A DNA stretch of 64,000 bases from positions 33,569-97,568 of the forward strand of contig CAMDQT010000012.1 of assembly GCA_945906305.1 (NCBI GenBank), in the 5' to 3' direction. Source of the stretch: Ferrithrix thermotolerans DSM 19514. GTDB taxonomy: Bacteria > Actinomycetota > Acidimicrobiia > Acidimicrobiales > CAIXPF01. Position numbers and translations under genes: made by a program. The notes below the pieces were generated by a model. That model worked only from the letters and a program-made list of their open reading frames with translations. It made no database searches and was not told where the DNA came from. The first letter of the stretch is position 1; every line of letters begins with the position of its first letter. Below, in pieces: positions 10,070-18,607 of the stretch.

Positions 10070-10702
10070 ATGGCCCGACTTCCCGCCCATAGCCCCGGTG
10101 CGCTCACCGAGGCCCAACAACGTGTCTACGACGCGATCGCGCAAGGTCGTCGAGCCGCCAGTACCAGCGGTTTGATCGCGCCGGACGGCAGCCTGGCCGG
10201 TCCGTTCAACGCCTGGGTTCACGCCCCCCACATCGGCGAACGCGTCCAGGCTGTGGGCGAAGTCATGCGCTTCGGTCTCTCGCTTGCACCCCGGCTGGCC
10301 GAGTTGGCGATCCTCTGTGTGGCCCATGAGTGGCAGGCCCAGTTCGAATGGTTTGCCCATAGCCGCATGGCCGCGGCCGCCGGACTCGAAGCCGACGTCA
10401 TCGAGTCGCTGCGCACCGGCGTCGAGCCGCAGTTGCGCGAGGAGGCCGACCGGGCCGTCTATGCCATGGCCAAGGCCCTGCTCGGCCCGGGTCATCGCAT
10501 CCCCGAACTCGCCTACCAGCATGGCGTCTCGGTGTTAGGGCTCGACGCGGTGGTCGAAGTGGTCAACCTCGTTGGTTATTACTGTCTGGTCTCCTCGGTA
10601 CTCAACGGCTTCGCGGTGGCGTTACCCAACGGTGTCACCGCGCCCTTCGTGGAGCCCGGCGACCAGGCGAGCACACCACCAGCCCCCCGGGCGACCTCAT
10701 GA
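10070..10702 (+). CDS. Carboxymuconolactone decarboxylase (CMD) family protein
   Basis: An all-helical protein of 210 residues matching the CMD/AhpD-like fold, with the core ELAILCVAHEWQAQFEWFAH. That segment has one Cys but not the CxxC of AhpD peroxidases, so a redox function is doubtful. Related proteins include gamma-carboxymuconolactone decarboxylases and many of unknown function. The gene starts leaderless and its TGA overlaps the coaE ATG (ATGA), so coaE is probably translated by coupling to it. Confidence 0.75.
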   Translation: MARLPAHSPGALTEAQQRVYDAIAQGRRAASTSGLIAPDGSLAGPFNAWVHAPHIGERVQAVGEVMRFGLSLAPRLAELAILCVAHEWQAQFEWFAHSRMAAAAGLEADVIESLRTGVEPQLREEADRAVYAMAKALLGPGHRIPELAYQHGVSVLGLDAVVEVVNLVGYYCLVSSVLNGFAVALPNGVTAPFVEPGDQASTPPAPRATS

Positions 10703-11319
10703 CGGCTCGGCGCATCATCGGGCTCACCGGCGGCATCGGCTCGGGAAAGTCCGCCGCGGCGGCGATCTTTGCCTCCCTCGGGGCCACGGTGGTCGACGTC
10801 GATCGCATCGGCCGCGAGGTCGCCGAGGTCGGGGGCGCCGCCCATCACCGGCTCATAGAGCGTTTCGGTCCCACCATCGTGCGAGATGGGAAGCTGGACC
10901 GCGCCGCGTTAGCGGCGCAGGTGTTCGCCCATCCCGAAGCCCTGGCGGACCTCAACGCCATCTCCCACCCCGCGATCAACGAGGTGCTCGCCCAGGTGGT
11001 CTCCGCCACGGTGGAAAGCGACGTGGTGATCTTTGACCAGGCCGTGCTCGTCGAGAGCACCGTACTGGGGCGCTGGGGCGCTGGCCCGTCGGACGGCTAC
11101 CAGGACGTGATCGTGATCGAGACACCACTTCAAACCCGCATCGAGCGCCTCGTCGAGCAGCGCAAGATGGACCCCGCAGACGCCAGCGCCCGTATCGCCT
11201 CTCAGGTGTCGGACGAGGCACGACGAGCGGTGGCTCGTTGGGTCATCGACAATGGGGCGGGCCGCGAAGACCTCGAGTCGGAGGTCCGCCGGGTCTGGTC
11301 CGAGATCACCGGAGTCTGA
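10699..11319 (+). CDS. coaE: Dephospho-CoA kinase
   Basis: Phosphorylates the ribose 3'-OH of dephospho-CoA, the last step of coenzyme A synthesis. GLTGGIGSGKS (8-18) is the P-loop, followed by the VVDVDRIGRE nucleotide/substrate motif and the lid segment ERLVEQRKMDPADASARIASQ. At 206 residues it is a single-domain CoaE without the C-terminal extension found in mycobacteria. The start overlaps the preceding stop. It converges with the CBS-domain gene 16 bp downstream. Confidence 0.93.
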   Translation: MTARRIIGLTGGIGSGKSAAAAIFASLGATVVDVDRIGREVAEVGGAAHHRLIERFGPTIVRDGKLDRAALAAQVFAHPEALADLNAISHPAINEVLAQVVSATVESDVVIFDQAVLVESTVLGRWGAGPSDGYQDVIVIETPLQTRIERLVEQRKMDPADASARIASQVSDEARRAVARWVIDNGAGREDLESEVRRVWSEITGV

Positions 11320-11335
11320 CGAACCGGCGCGTCGA

Positions 11336-12622
11336 TCAGACTCTGCCCGCTTCGGGTTCGCCCGGCGTGTTCGGCCCGACGGGGCTGAGCAACAGCTGGG
11401 TCACGGCCCGGCCTTGCATAGCAGTAGCGGTGATGATCCAGCCATCTATCTGCACGTGATCACCGAGCGCGGGCACCCGGCCCAGTCGGTCCATCAGTAG
11501 CCCGGCCACGGTCGCATAGTCACCGACGGGTAGGCGCACCCCCAGGTCGGCTAGGTCGTGCACCGGGAATCCACCCACCAACTCGAAGGAGCCATCCTCG
11601 CCGCGCATGACCTCGACGAGGTCTCGATCGGTTTCGTCGTAGATCTCCCCGACGATCTCCTCCAGCAGGTCCTCCAAGGTCACGATGCCTTCCACCCCGC
11701 CGTGTTCGTCGATGACAATCGCGAGCTGCTCGCGGTTGTCGCGCATGGTGCGCAACGATTCGAGCACACCGGACGTCTCCGGCAGGGCCAGCGCCGGGCG
11801 CGCCACCGTCGACACCGGCCCGTCCAAGCCGACCAGGTCACGCAGGTGGATCACCCCCACCGTCGAGTCGAGATCCTGCTCCACCACCGGGCAGCGCGTT
11901 CGCTGCCAGCCAGCCATTAGTTGCAGTGCCTCCGGCCCTTTCATACTCATCGGGATGGTCAAGACTTCTCGACGCGGCCGCATCACCTGGCGCAGCGTGC
12001 GTTCGGAGACCTCAAGCGCGCCTTCGAGCAGCTCACGTTGATCGTCGGTAAGGCTCGGCGCCACCGACAGAAGGTCACGCAGGTCTTCCTCGGTCACTTC
12101 TTGACGCGATCTCTTCGGATCTACCCCGCAGAGCCTGACCACGAGATCGGTACTATGGCCGAGGAGCCAGACCACCGGTTTGAAGAAGCTGAACATGGCC
12201 TTGAGCGGCCTCGCCGTCAATAGTGCCAGGCCCTCGGCGCGTTGCAGCGCCACCCGTTTCGGTGCCAACTCCCCCACCACCAAGGTGAAATAGGTCAACA
12301 GCGACGTGACCACGATGATGGCGGCGGGTCGTGCCATACCGCCGAGAAAGCCGAGCGGCGCGGTGAGCGGCTCGGCCAGGGATACGGCCGCAGTGGCCGA
12401 TGCCAAAAACCCCGCCAGAGTGATTCCCACCTGGATGGTGGCCAGGAACCGGTTTGGGTCCCTCGTGAGATGGGCGAGAGCCTTGCCTGTCTTGCCCCGC
12501 TCCGAGAGACGGGACACTCTCGCCTCGCCCAAAGACAACAGCGCCATCTCGCTCGCCGCGAATACCGCATTGAGCAATACCAGCAACACGACCATGCCGA
12601 GCTGCACGGCGATGGGGTTCAT
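11336..12622 (-). CDS. CNNM/CorC-type CBS-domain transporter-like protein (hemolysin family)
   Basis: Four parts are visible in 428 residues: a CNNM/DUF21 membrane domain (about 1-190, with several hydrophobic helices starting LGMVVLLVLLNAVFAASEM), a pair of CBS domains (about 205-330, RTRCPVVEQ and VIDEHGGVEGIVTLEDLLEEIVGE), and a C-terminal CorC_HlyC domain. Such proteins are linked to Mg2+/Co2+ export, with the CBS pair sensing nucleotide. The name hemolysin is historical. A TAACCT 10 nt before the ATG suggests a leaderless transcript. Confidence 0.88.
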   Translation of the reverse strand: MNPIAVQLGMVVLLVLLNAVFAASEMALLSLGEARVSRLSERGKTGKALAHLTRDPNRFLATIQVGITLAGFLASATAAVSLAEPLTAPLGFLGGMARPAAIIVVTSLLTYFTLVVGELAPKRVALQRAEGLALLTARPLKAMFSFFKPVVWLLGHSTDLVVRLCGVDPKRSRQEVTEEDLRDLLSVAPSLTDDQRELLEGALEVSERTLRQVMRPRREVLTIPMSMKGPEALQLMAGWQRTRCPVVEQDLDSTVGVIHLRDLVGLDGPVSTVARPALALPETSGVLESLRTMRDNREQLAIVIDEHGGVEGIVTLEDLLEEIVGEIYDETDRDLVEVMRGEDGSFELVGGFPVHDLADLGVRLPVGDYATVAGLLMDRLGRVPALGDHVQIDGWIITATAMQGRAVTQLLLSPVGPNTPGEPEAGRV

Positions 12623-12632
12623 AGTGACCTGT

Positions 12633-12638
12633 AGGTTA
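12633..12638 (-). promoter_or_regulatory. -10 TAACCT, leaderless promoter of the CBS-domain gene
   Basis: The hexamer ends 10 nt before the ATG at 12622. Confidence 0.5.
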
Positions 12639-12682
12639 GTGGTGTCGAGCTGTTCCGAAGGCGGATGTGACCACGATCGGGG

Positions 12683-13579
12683 TCAGTGCGGGCCAGCGAG
12701 GAGCAACTCCGCCAGCCGCCCCCGAGCCGTCTCCTCAACGTGATGGCCCACACCGGGCAGCACCTCCAACATCCCTCCAGCGCAGTCAGCCACACGGGCG
12801 CCATGGGGTAGAGGCACGACCGGATCGAGTTCACCGTGCAAGACCACGACCGCGTCGGCCAGCCCATCGAGGGCGTCCCAGGCCGGCGGCGCCGCCAGCC
12901 AGCTCAGCCGGTGAGTGTCAGCAGGGTTGAACCCGTGATCGATCCATTGACGAACCTCGTCCAGGCGCTGAGCACCATCGAGTGGTCCGGAGCGGGCCTC
13001 CTCAACGGCCACCTCGCGACTCAGCGCTCGGCCCAACTCGCCCGGACCGCCACCCCGCCGCCGCAGAACCAACGCCACCACGGTCGGCTCGCTCGGTCCT
13101 GGCATCGATGGATCGCTATACCAGCCCGAGGTCCCAACCAGAATGAGGCGTGCTGGGCGCCGCTGCCGAGCGGTCAAACGCCGGGCCACGCGGGCACTTA
13201 CCCACCCGCCGAGACCGACGCCGACAAGGTAGAGCGGTGGATCATCGGCGTTCGTGTCCTGCACCCCCAGGGCCGAGCTGAGGAGCGCATCGAGGTCGTC
13301 GACGAACACTTCGGCGCCGAACGTGCCCGGCGGCCAATCACTGCGGCCCTGGCCGCGCCAATCGAAACGGACCACGTCAAGACCCCCGGACACCAACCTC
13401 GACACAAAGGACGAGGGCCAATAGGCGCTGTTTCGCCCACCCGGTGCGGCGAGGACAACGACGGGACGACGCGCCGTTGTGGGCCGGGTCGAAGTGGCCC
13501 GGTCCCACCACAGTCGCGTGCCGTCCGCGCTGTGCACCGGGGGTGGCACGGGTAGGCCACGGGGAGAATCGGAGTGCAC
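12683..13579 (-). CDS. Alpha/beta hydrolase-fold protein lacking the nucleophile Ser
   Basis: The fold is clear over 298 residues: VVVLAAPGG oxyanion strand, DWRGQGRS, the nucleophile-elbow region, an acid in GELDPVVP and a His in GVGHHVEE. The elbow reads GVGLGG (120-125), so Gly122 stands where Ser, Cys or Asp is expected. The DNA codes this as GGC-GTC-GGT-CTC-GGC. Acid and base are kept, so the protein may be a pseudo-hydrolase or use another nucleophile. The GTG at 13579 is chosen because TAGGGT lies 7 nt upstream; an earlier in-frame start at 13606 would read through that promoter. Confidence 0.75.
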   Translation of the reverse strand: MHSDSPRGLPVPPPVHSADGTRLWWDRATSTRPTTARRPVVVLAAPGGRNSAYWPSSFVSRLVSGGLDVVRFDWRGQGRSDWPPGTFGAEVFVDDLDALLSSALGVQDTNADDPPLYLVGVGLGGWVSARVARRLTARQRRPARLILVGTSGWYSDPSMPGPSEPTVVALVLRRRGGGPGELGRALSREVAVEEARSGPLDGAQRLDEVRQWIDHGFNPADTHRLSWLAAPPAWDALDGLADAVVVLHGELDPVVPLPHGARVADCAGGMLEVLPGVGHHVEETARGRLAELLLAGPH

Positions 13580-13586
13580 GCGCTGC

Positions 13587-13592
13587 ACCCTA
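13587..13592 (-). promoter_or_regulatory. -10 TAGGGT, leaderless promoter of the alpha/beta hydrolase gene
   Basis: The hexamer ends 7 nt before the GTG at 13579. It is divergent from the LLM gene promoter. Confidence 0.6.
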
Positions 13593-13612
13593 ACGACCGA
13601 GCCCAACGCGGC

Positions 13613-13618
13613 TACGGT
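13613..13618 (+). promoter_or_regulatory. -10-like TACGGT upstream of the LLM oxidoreductase gene
   Basis: The hexamer would start a leader of about 45 nt that contains GGGAAGGACGCGAAGG before the ATG at 13671. Confidence 0.4.
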
Positions 13619-13670
13619 TCAGCGGCGGTCCCGACCACCGGGATCTCCCCGGGAAGGACGCGAAGGGCCC

Positions 13671-14726
13671 ATGCGTATCGCCATCAGCATCGGCGGAGCG
13701 GCGTCGGGCCGCACCAACGACTTCACCGAACAGGTCACCTTCGTTCGTGAGGCCGAACGCCTTGGAGCGGACATCGTGTGGTCGGCGGAGGCGTGGGGTC
13801 AAGATGCCGTCGTCCCCCTGGCCTATCTCGCCGCGGTAACCGAGCGAATCCAGCTTGGTAGCGGCATCATGCAAATCTCCGCTCGGGCCCCGTCGATGAC
13901 GGCCATGACGGCGCTCACTCTGGCCACCGTTTCGCGCAATCGCTTCGTCCTCGGACTTGGTGCCAGCGGACCCCAGGTCGTGGAGGGCCTCAATGGCCAA
14001 CCGTTCGCTCGGCCCCTGGAGCGCCTTCGTGAACACCTCGAGATCGTGAAGTTGGCCTTCGCGGGCGAAAAGCTGGTCTACGCCGGACAGCAATACGTGT
14101 TGCCACGACCCCAGGGCGAAGGAAAGGCGTTGCGCCTGTCCCAGCCGGGCAATGCGAACATTCCGATCTACCTGGCCACCTTGGGCCCCCAGGCCCTGCG
14201 CCTCACTGGTGCAATGGCCGATGGCTGGGTCGGCACGTCCTTTGTACCGGAGGCCGGTGACGTTCTGATCGACCCGATCGCGCAGGGTGCGGCTGCCGCA
14301 GGCCGCAGCATCGACCAGATCGACCTCCAGGCGGGCGGCTCAGTGGCCTTCGGTGACCGAGGCCAGCTATTGGACCGGTTTCGGGCCGGCGTGGCCTTTC
14401 CCGTGGGCGCCATGGGATCGCGCCGGAACAACTTCTACCGCGATGCCTTCGTGCGGGCCGGCTTCGCCGACGCCTGCGAGGAGATTGCCCGGCTGTGGCT
14501 CGACGGTCGCCGCGAACAAGCGATTGCCCGGGTGCCCGACGAGATGGTGATCGGCACCACGTTGGTCGGCAGCGACGCCGAAGTCTCAGACCGTATCCGG
14601 GCCTATCGACGCGCCGGGATCACCACCTTGCGACTGCAACCCGAAGGTGCATCACTGGCGGACCGACTCGACACCTTGGGTCGGGCCATCGACCTCGTGC
14701 GGACCGTCACTGCCGCGGCGGCCTGA
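13671..14726 (+). CDS. LLM class F420-dependent oxidoreductase (probable)
   Basis: A luciferase-like TIM-barrel of 351 residues. Typical features are REAERLGADIVWSAEAWGQDA, the RIQLGSGIMQISARAP strand and the glycine-rich FVLGLGASGPQVVEG. In actinobacteria this subclass usually uses F420 rather than FMN; the N-terminal SIGGAAS and the overall pattern agree, but cofactor choice is inference. Substrate unknown. Purine-rich GGGAAGGACGCGAAGG precedes the ATG. Confidence 0.85.
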   Translation: MRIAISIGGAASGRTNDFTEQVTFVREAERLGADIVWSAEAWGQDAVVPLAYLAAVTERIQLGSGIMQISARAPSMTAMTALTLATVSRNRFVLGLGASGPQVVEGLNGQPFARPLERLREHLEIVKLAFAGEKLVYAGQQYVLPRPQGEGKALRLSQPGNANIPIYLATLGPQALRLTGAMADGWVGTSFVPEAGDVLIDPIAQGAAAAGRSIDQIDLQAGGSVAFGDRGQLLDRFRAGVAFPVGAMGSRRNNFYRDAFVRAGFADACEEIARLWLDGRREQAIARVPDEMVIGTTLVGSDAEVSDRIRAYRRAGITTLRLQPEGASLADRLDTLGRAIDLVRTVTAAAA

Positions 14727-14763
14727 CCGATCTCAGCGCCGGCGTTGGCCCTGGTCTGTCGCC

Positions 14764-15726
14764 TCAGCTGATTTTCTTCGGCTCGGTAGCCGCCGTCGGC
14801 GGGGCGGCCTCCGGCAGCAACTCCTGGTCTGAATCCGCCTTGGCGAGTCCGCTCAGCACGTCGATTTCCACCACGAGAGGACGACCGTTGAGGTTTTGCA
14901 CCGGCCTGGCGCTGTCAGGGAAGCGCCCGGCGAGGGTCTCGATTTGGCTCGAGGACATGGTCAGGGGGTTCAGCATCACGTGCCAACGCACCTTCTCGGT
15001 ACATGGCGGCTCGGCCAGCGATCCATCGTAACGAACCATCGTCCAGTTCAGCGGCACGAGATCGGCGGGGTCCAGCAACACTGCTCCGATCCGCTGCTCA
15101 CCGACACCGGGCAACGCCGCGAGCGCCGGGCCGAGCGCCATGTGGTCCGGCCCACCTTGCACCAGTACGGCCACGATGGCCACCCCGCCCCGGCCGTTTC
15201 GATGCACCAACTGATACTCGGCGCGGTAGCGGGTCCCCCCGAGGCTGTGTTCGCTCGGCGTGTGAAAGCGCAGCTCCTCCAGGGCATAGGGGTCTCCATC
15301 GATCACGATCGAACCAGCATCGGCGAACTCGAAACGCAAGTACTGGCCAGTGTCCACAGCCGTATACGCCGTCGGGTGGTAGGACATTGCGATCCTCTGC
15401 TCCGCTGGTGCCCCGACCGCAAAACCAAATTTGCCGGGCTCATAGCGAGTCGATTTGCTCAGATCGACCGGGGATTGTTCACGACCGTCGTCGCACAGCT
15501 TCCAGCGCTCGGATGCCGAACCCCACGTCAGCGGCCCGTACTCGCCGACATAGCCCCATCGGGGGCTTACGTCGTCCGTGGCGAGCTCTTCCTCCACCGC
15601 CTCGGCGGGGTCCGCACGGGTAGAAGCCGCCAGCGTGTCGTCCTGCCACGAGGCGTTGAGCTGGCCACAGCCAAACAGCGTGGCGACGAGTACCAACGCC
15701 AGGCTGGCGCGCCAAGGGGTGCTCAC
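14764..15726 (-). CDS. Alpha-carbonic anhydrase-like lipoprotein without zinc ligands
   Basis: The protein has a signal peptide with a lipobox (LFGC, Cys20) and then an alpha-carbonic anhydrase fold: WGYVGEYGPLTWG (58-69), EQSPVDL (83-89), LRFHTPSEH (152-160), AEYQLVHRN (169-177) and GSLAEPPCTEKVRW (235-248). Aligned with human CA II, His94 is Arg153 and His119 is Gln172; only His96 (His155) remains, and Thr199 is Ala238. Zinc binding and CO2 hydration are therefore unlikely. Glu106 and its neighbour His are kept. It probably sits on the outer face of the cytoplasmic membrane and may bind a ligand or partner. The start is a GTG without a clear ribosome-binding site. Confidence 0.8.
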   Translation of the reverse strand: MSTPWRASLALVLVATLFGCGQLNASWQDDTLAASTRADPAEAVEEELATDDVSPRWGYVGEYGPLTWGSASERWKLCDDGREQSPVDLSKSTRYEPGKFGFAVGAPAEQRIAMSYHPTAYTAVDTGQYLRFEFADAGSIVIDGDPYALEELRFHTPSEHSLGGTRYRAEYQLVHRNGRGGVAIVAVLVQGGPDHMALGPALAALPGVGEQRIGAVLLDPADLVPLNWTMVRYDGSLAEPPCTEKVRWHVMLNPLTMSSSQIETLAGRFPDSARPVQNLNGRPLVVEIDVLSGLAKADSDQELLPEAAPPTAATEPKKIS

Positions 15727-15821
15727 TCCGAAATCGTCGGCACTCCAAGGACGAAGGTTGATAACCCAGCGCAGGGAACTACGAGCGGCCGCCGATTTTT
15801 AAACCGCCACCCACTCGGCCA

Positions 15822-15828
15822 CTACGGT
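15822..15828 (+). promoter_or_regulatory. -10-like TACGGT upstream of the SDR gene
   Basis: TACGGT at 15823-15828 would give a leader of about 60 nt carrying CTAGGAGGAC just before the ATG at 15898. Confidence 0.35.
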
Positions 15829-15897
15829 GCTACCGGGCTGCTGGGCTACTGGGCCAGGGTCGTCGCCGCTCCCCGTCGCCACTAGGAGGACGCCCAG

Positions 15898-16734
15898 ATG
15901 CCAGGCAGGATGAACGGAAAGGTCGCCTTGATCACCGGCGGCGGAAACGGACTCGGCCGGGCCACTGCCCTGCGATTCGCCGAGGAAGGAGCCGCCGGCA
16001 TCGTTATCGCCGACCTTCTTCCAGACCCAGGCCAGGAGAGCGTGGCCCTGGTCCAAGCCCTAGGCGTACCTGCGGTCTACTGCCCGCTCGACGCTGCTCG
16101 ACGCCAGGACAACGAGGCGATGGTGGCCACCGCGCTCGACCACTTCGGCCAGATCGACGTACTGCTCACGGCGGCGGGGGTAAGCCACGGTGGCTATCGC
16201 AGCGGGGACCTCGACGCCTCCCGCAAACGGTTGGCCGAGCGGATAGATCACGTCGCTAGCCCCTGGGTGCCGTTCCTGGACTTGTCCGTCGATGAGTTTC
16301 AGGCCGTCCTCGATGTCAACCTGACGGGCACGCTGCTCGCCGTGCAGGCGGTCGCCGCCCATCTGGTGTTGGTCGAGCGACCCGGATCGATTATCACGGT
16401 GGCCTCGATCATGGCCCGCTCGGACACCGGGCCGGTCCCGTACAACGTCTCCAAGGCAGGGGTGTGGATGCTGACCAAAATCGCCGCCCGCGTGCTTGCC
16501 CCGCGCCGAATTCGAGTCAATGCCATAGGTCCCGGCTATGTCAGTACCAACATGACCGCAGCCTTGACCGAGATGCCTCCCGACCTTCTCGGCCCCTTCA
16601 TGGCCGCCATTCCAATGGGCCGTCTCGGCGAGCCCCGCGAGATCGCCAACACCGCACTGTTCTTGGCCTCGGACGAGTCGAGCTATTTCACGGGCGAGCT
16701 ACTCCACCCCGACGGCGGGTTTTTCACCGGCTGA
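15898..16734 (+). CDS. SDR family oxidoreductase
   Basis: A classical short-chain dehydrogenase of 278 residues. TGGGNGLG is the nucleotide-binding turn, IADLL suggests NAD(H), TAAGVSH replaces the usual NNAG, and the catalytic Ser (ASIM) and YNVSK follow. An insertion of about 30 residues after the NNAG position ([20 protein letters not shown]) lengthens the protein compared with ordinary SDRs. Substrate unknown. AGGAGGAC precedes the ATG. It lies upstream of aroC, which has its own leaderless promoter. Confidence 0.88.
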   Translation: MPGRMNGKVALITGGGNGLGRATALRFAEEGAAGIVIADLLPDPGQESVALVQALGVPAVYCPLDAARRQDNEAMVATALDHFGQIDVLLTAAGVSHGGYRSGDLDASRKRLAERIDHVASPWVPFLDLSVDEFQAVLDVNLTGTLLAVQAVAAHLVLVERPGSIITVASIMARSDTGPVPYNVSKAGVWMLTKIAARVLAPRRIRVNAIGPGYVSTNMTAALTEMPPDLLGPFMAAIPMGRLGEPREIANTALFLASDESSYFTGELLHPDGGFFTG

Positions 16735-16784
16735 CCGCCCGTGACGCGCGGCCGGTAGCAACCCGGCACGGGCAGGACGTCCAC

Positions 16785-16790
16785 TACGCT
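16785..16790 (+). promoter_or_regulatory. -10 TACGCT, leaderless promoter of aroC
   Basis: The hexamer ends 9 nt before the ATG at 16800. Confidence 0.6.
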
Positions 16791-16799
16791 CGGTCAGCC

Positions 16800-17912
16800 A
16801 TGTCCTCCACGTTCGGCCATACGTTCCGGGTCAGCACCTTTGGTGAGTCCCACGGGCCCGCCATTGGGGTCATTGTCGACGGATGCCCACCCCGACTGGC
16901 GCTCGACGTGGCAGACGTGCAGCAGGATCTCGACCGGCGACGACCAGGTCAAAGCCGCCTGGTCACCCAGCGCAACGAAGCCGACCAGGTCGAGCTTCTC
17001 TCCGGGCTGTTCGAGGGGCGAACCACCGGCACCGCCATCAGCATGATGGTGCGGAACGACGACCAGAACTCTGGTGCCTACGATCATCTCCGCGAGGTGT
17101 ACCGGCCCAGCCATGCCGATTTCACCTACGACGCCAAGTACGGGTTCCGCGACCACCGCGGCGGAGGTCGATCTTCCGCCCGCGAGACGATTGGCCGTGT
17201 CGCCGCCGGTGCGGTCGCCCGAAAGTTGCTCCACGTTGTGGCTGGCATTGAAGTGGTGGGCTGGGTGTCCCAGATTCATGACCTGGAGACCGACCTCGAC
17301 GCGGCGACGTTAACCCGCCACGATGTCGAAGCCAGCCCCACCCGCTGTCCAGATCAGCGCGTCGCGGCAGCAATGGTGGCGGCCATAGAGGCGGCACGCG
17401 CGGCCGGCGACTCGCTGGGCGGTGTCGTCACCTGCGTTGCTCGCAACGTGCCCGCTGGCCTCGGTGAGCCGGTATTCGACAAGATCGACGCCGATCTGGC
17501 CAAGGCCATGCTGTCCTTACCAGCCGCCAAGGGGTTTGAAATCGGCAGCGGCTTCGCCGGGACCCGGCTCACCGGTGTTCAGCACAACGATCCGTTTCAA
17601 CCGGCCGCGAGCCCCGGTGGTTCACCGAGAACCACGACCAATCACTCGGGCGGAGTCCAAGGTGGCCTCAGCAACGGCCAGCCGATCCTCTTCCGAGTGG
17701 CCTTCAAACCGACGGCGACCATCGCCTCACCGCAGCAAACCGTCACCCGAGAGGGCTCGGCCGCAACGCTTGCCGCACGCGGCCGCCACGATCCCTGCGT
17801 CCTTCCTCGGGCGGTCCCACTGGTGGAGGCCATGTGCTGTTTGGTGGTGGCGGACCATTGGCTACGCCAACGAAGCGTCGACGTACTTGCCCGCAACGAC
17901 CATGACCACTGA
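16800..17912 (+). CDS. aroC: Chorismate synthase
   Basis: Converts 5-enolpyruvylshikimate-3-phosphate to chorismate using reduced FMN. Hallmarks are the N-terminal [38 protein letters not shown] and [20 protein letters not shown]. At 370 residues it has the usual length. A longer open frame begins inside the SDR gene; the ATG at 16800 is fixed by family alignment and by TACGCT 9 nt before it. The other late shikimate genes (aroA, tyrA, aroH) lie at 38.7-41.5 kb. Confidence 0.95.
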   Translation: MSSTFGHTFRVSTFGESHGPAIGVIVDGCPPRLALDVADVQQDLDRRRPGQSRLVTQRNEADQVELLSGLFEGRTTGTAISMMVRNDDQNSGAYDHLREVYRPSHADFTYDAKYGFRDHRGGGRSSARETIGRVAAGAVARKLLHVVAGIEVVGWVSQIHDLETDLDAATLTRHDVEASPTRCPDQRVAAAMVAAIEAARAAGDSLGGVVTCVARNVPAGLGEPVFDKIDADLAKAMLSLPAAKGFEIGSGFAGTRLTGVQHNDPFQPAASPGGSPRTTTNHSGGVQGGLSNGQPILFRVAFKPTATIASPQQTVTREGSAATLAARGRHDPCVLPRAVPLVEAMCCLVVADHWLRQRSVDVLARNDHDH

Positions 17913-18075
17913 ATCGGACGACACCCCCATCCCAACGCCGTAGGTTGGCCCGACCCGCGCCCCTACAAGGACAATTCACCAGGATTGCGCAGCCCTGAGG
18001 GGGCCATCGCTCTAGGATGCGCCCCGTCCGAAACAGGATGAAGAGTTCGGCAGCGGCTACGGCACGCTGCCATGG

Positions 18076-18600
18076 ATGGCAGACATGACAGACGAAGACG
18101 ACATCGAAGCCGAATTCGACGAGGGTCCTCCCGACGAGGACCTCGACGAAGATGTACTCGAACTAGACGAGGACCAACTCGATCTTGATCTCGAGGAAGG
18201 CCTCGACCCCGGACTCGACCACGACATCGACGACATCGACGACAACGATGCGGTCGTCGTTGAGCACGAAGATGAAGACGACAAGCTCGTGGTGCCCACC
18301 CGACCACGTGCCCGTGCCGCGGATGAGGAAGAGGAAGAGGAGGAGGACGAAAACGACGACGTCGAAGCCGACCTCGACACCATCCTCAAGGACCGCCTCG
18401 CCACCCACGAAGAGGAAGACGAAGACGAGGAGCAGGACGCTCAGGTCGTCGTAACCGACGATGGTGAACTGCCCCAGCGCAAAGAATTCGAGTTCCCCTG
18501 CCCATCGTGTTTCCTGCTGGTCAACGCCAGGACGGTCCGCCGGAGCGGGAGCTGCCCTCAGTGTGGCGATCCGATCGAGGTACCGGCCGGGATCAGTTGA
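18076..18600 (+). CDS. Highly acidic protein with C-terminal zinc ribbon (DUF4193-like)
   Basis: The first 135 of 174 residues are dominated by Asp and Glu, including a run EEEEEEEDENDD. The C-terminus carries CPSC (142-145) and CPQC (160-163), a two-CxxC zinc ribbon in the context EFPCPSCFLLVNARTV. The segment resembles the CxxCFL motif of the small actinobacterial DUF4193 proteins, which also have acidic N-termini, but here the acidic part is much longer. The function of that family is unknown. It precedes the malonyl-CoA decarboxylase gene by 7 nt and is probably co-transcribed. Low-complexity repeats make its antisense frames look coding. Confidence 0.7.
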   Translation: MADMTDEDDIEAEFDEGPPDEDLDEDVLELDEDQLDLDLEEGLDPGLDHDIDDIDDNDAVVVEHEDEDDKLVVPTRPRARAADEEEEEEEDENDDVEADLDTILKDRLATHEEEDEDEEQDAQVVVTDDGELPQRKEFEFPCPSCFLLVNARTVRRSGSCPQCGDPIEVPAGIS

Positions 18601-18607
18601 GTATCCG

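Noticed and set aside
9374..10522. Long minus-strand frame opposite the SDR and CMD genes
   Set aside because: It spans two well-identified plus-strand genes; its composition is typical of antisense to GC-rich coding DNA, with no domain motif.
18057..18404. Serine-rich antisense frame opposite the acidic protein
   Set aside because: It is the complement of GAC/GAG/GAA repeats; the plus strand has a proper start, a zinc ribbon and a co-directional neighbour.
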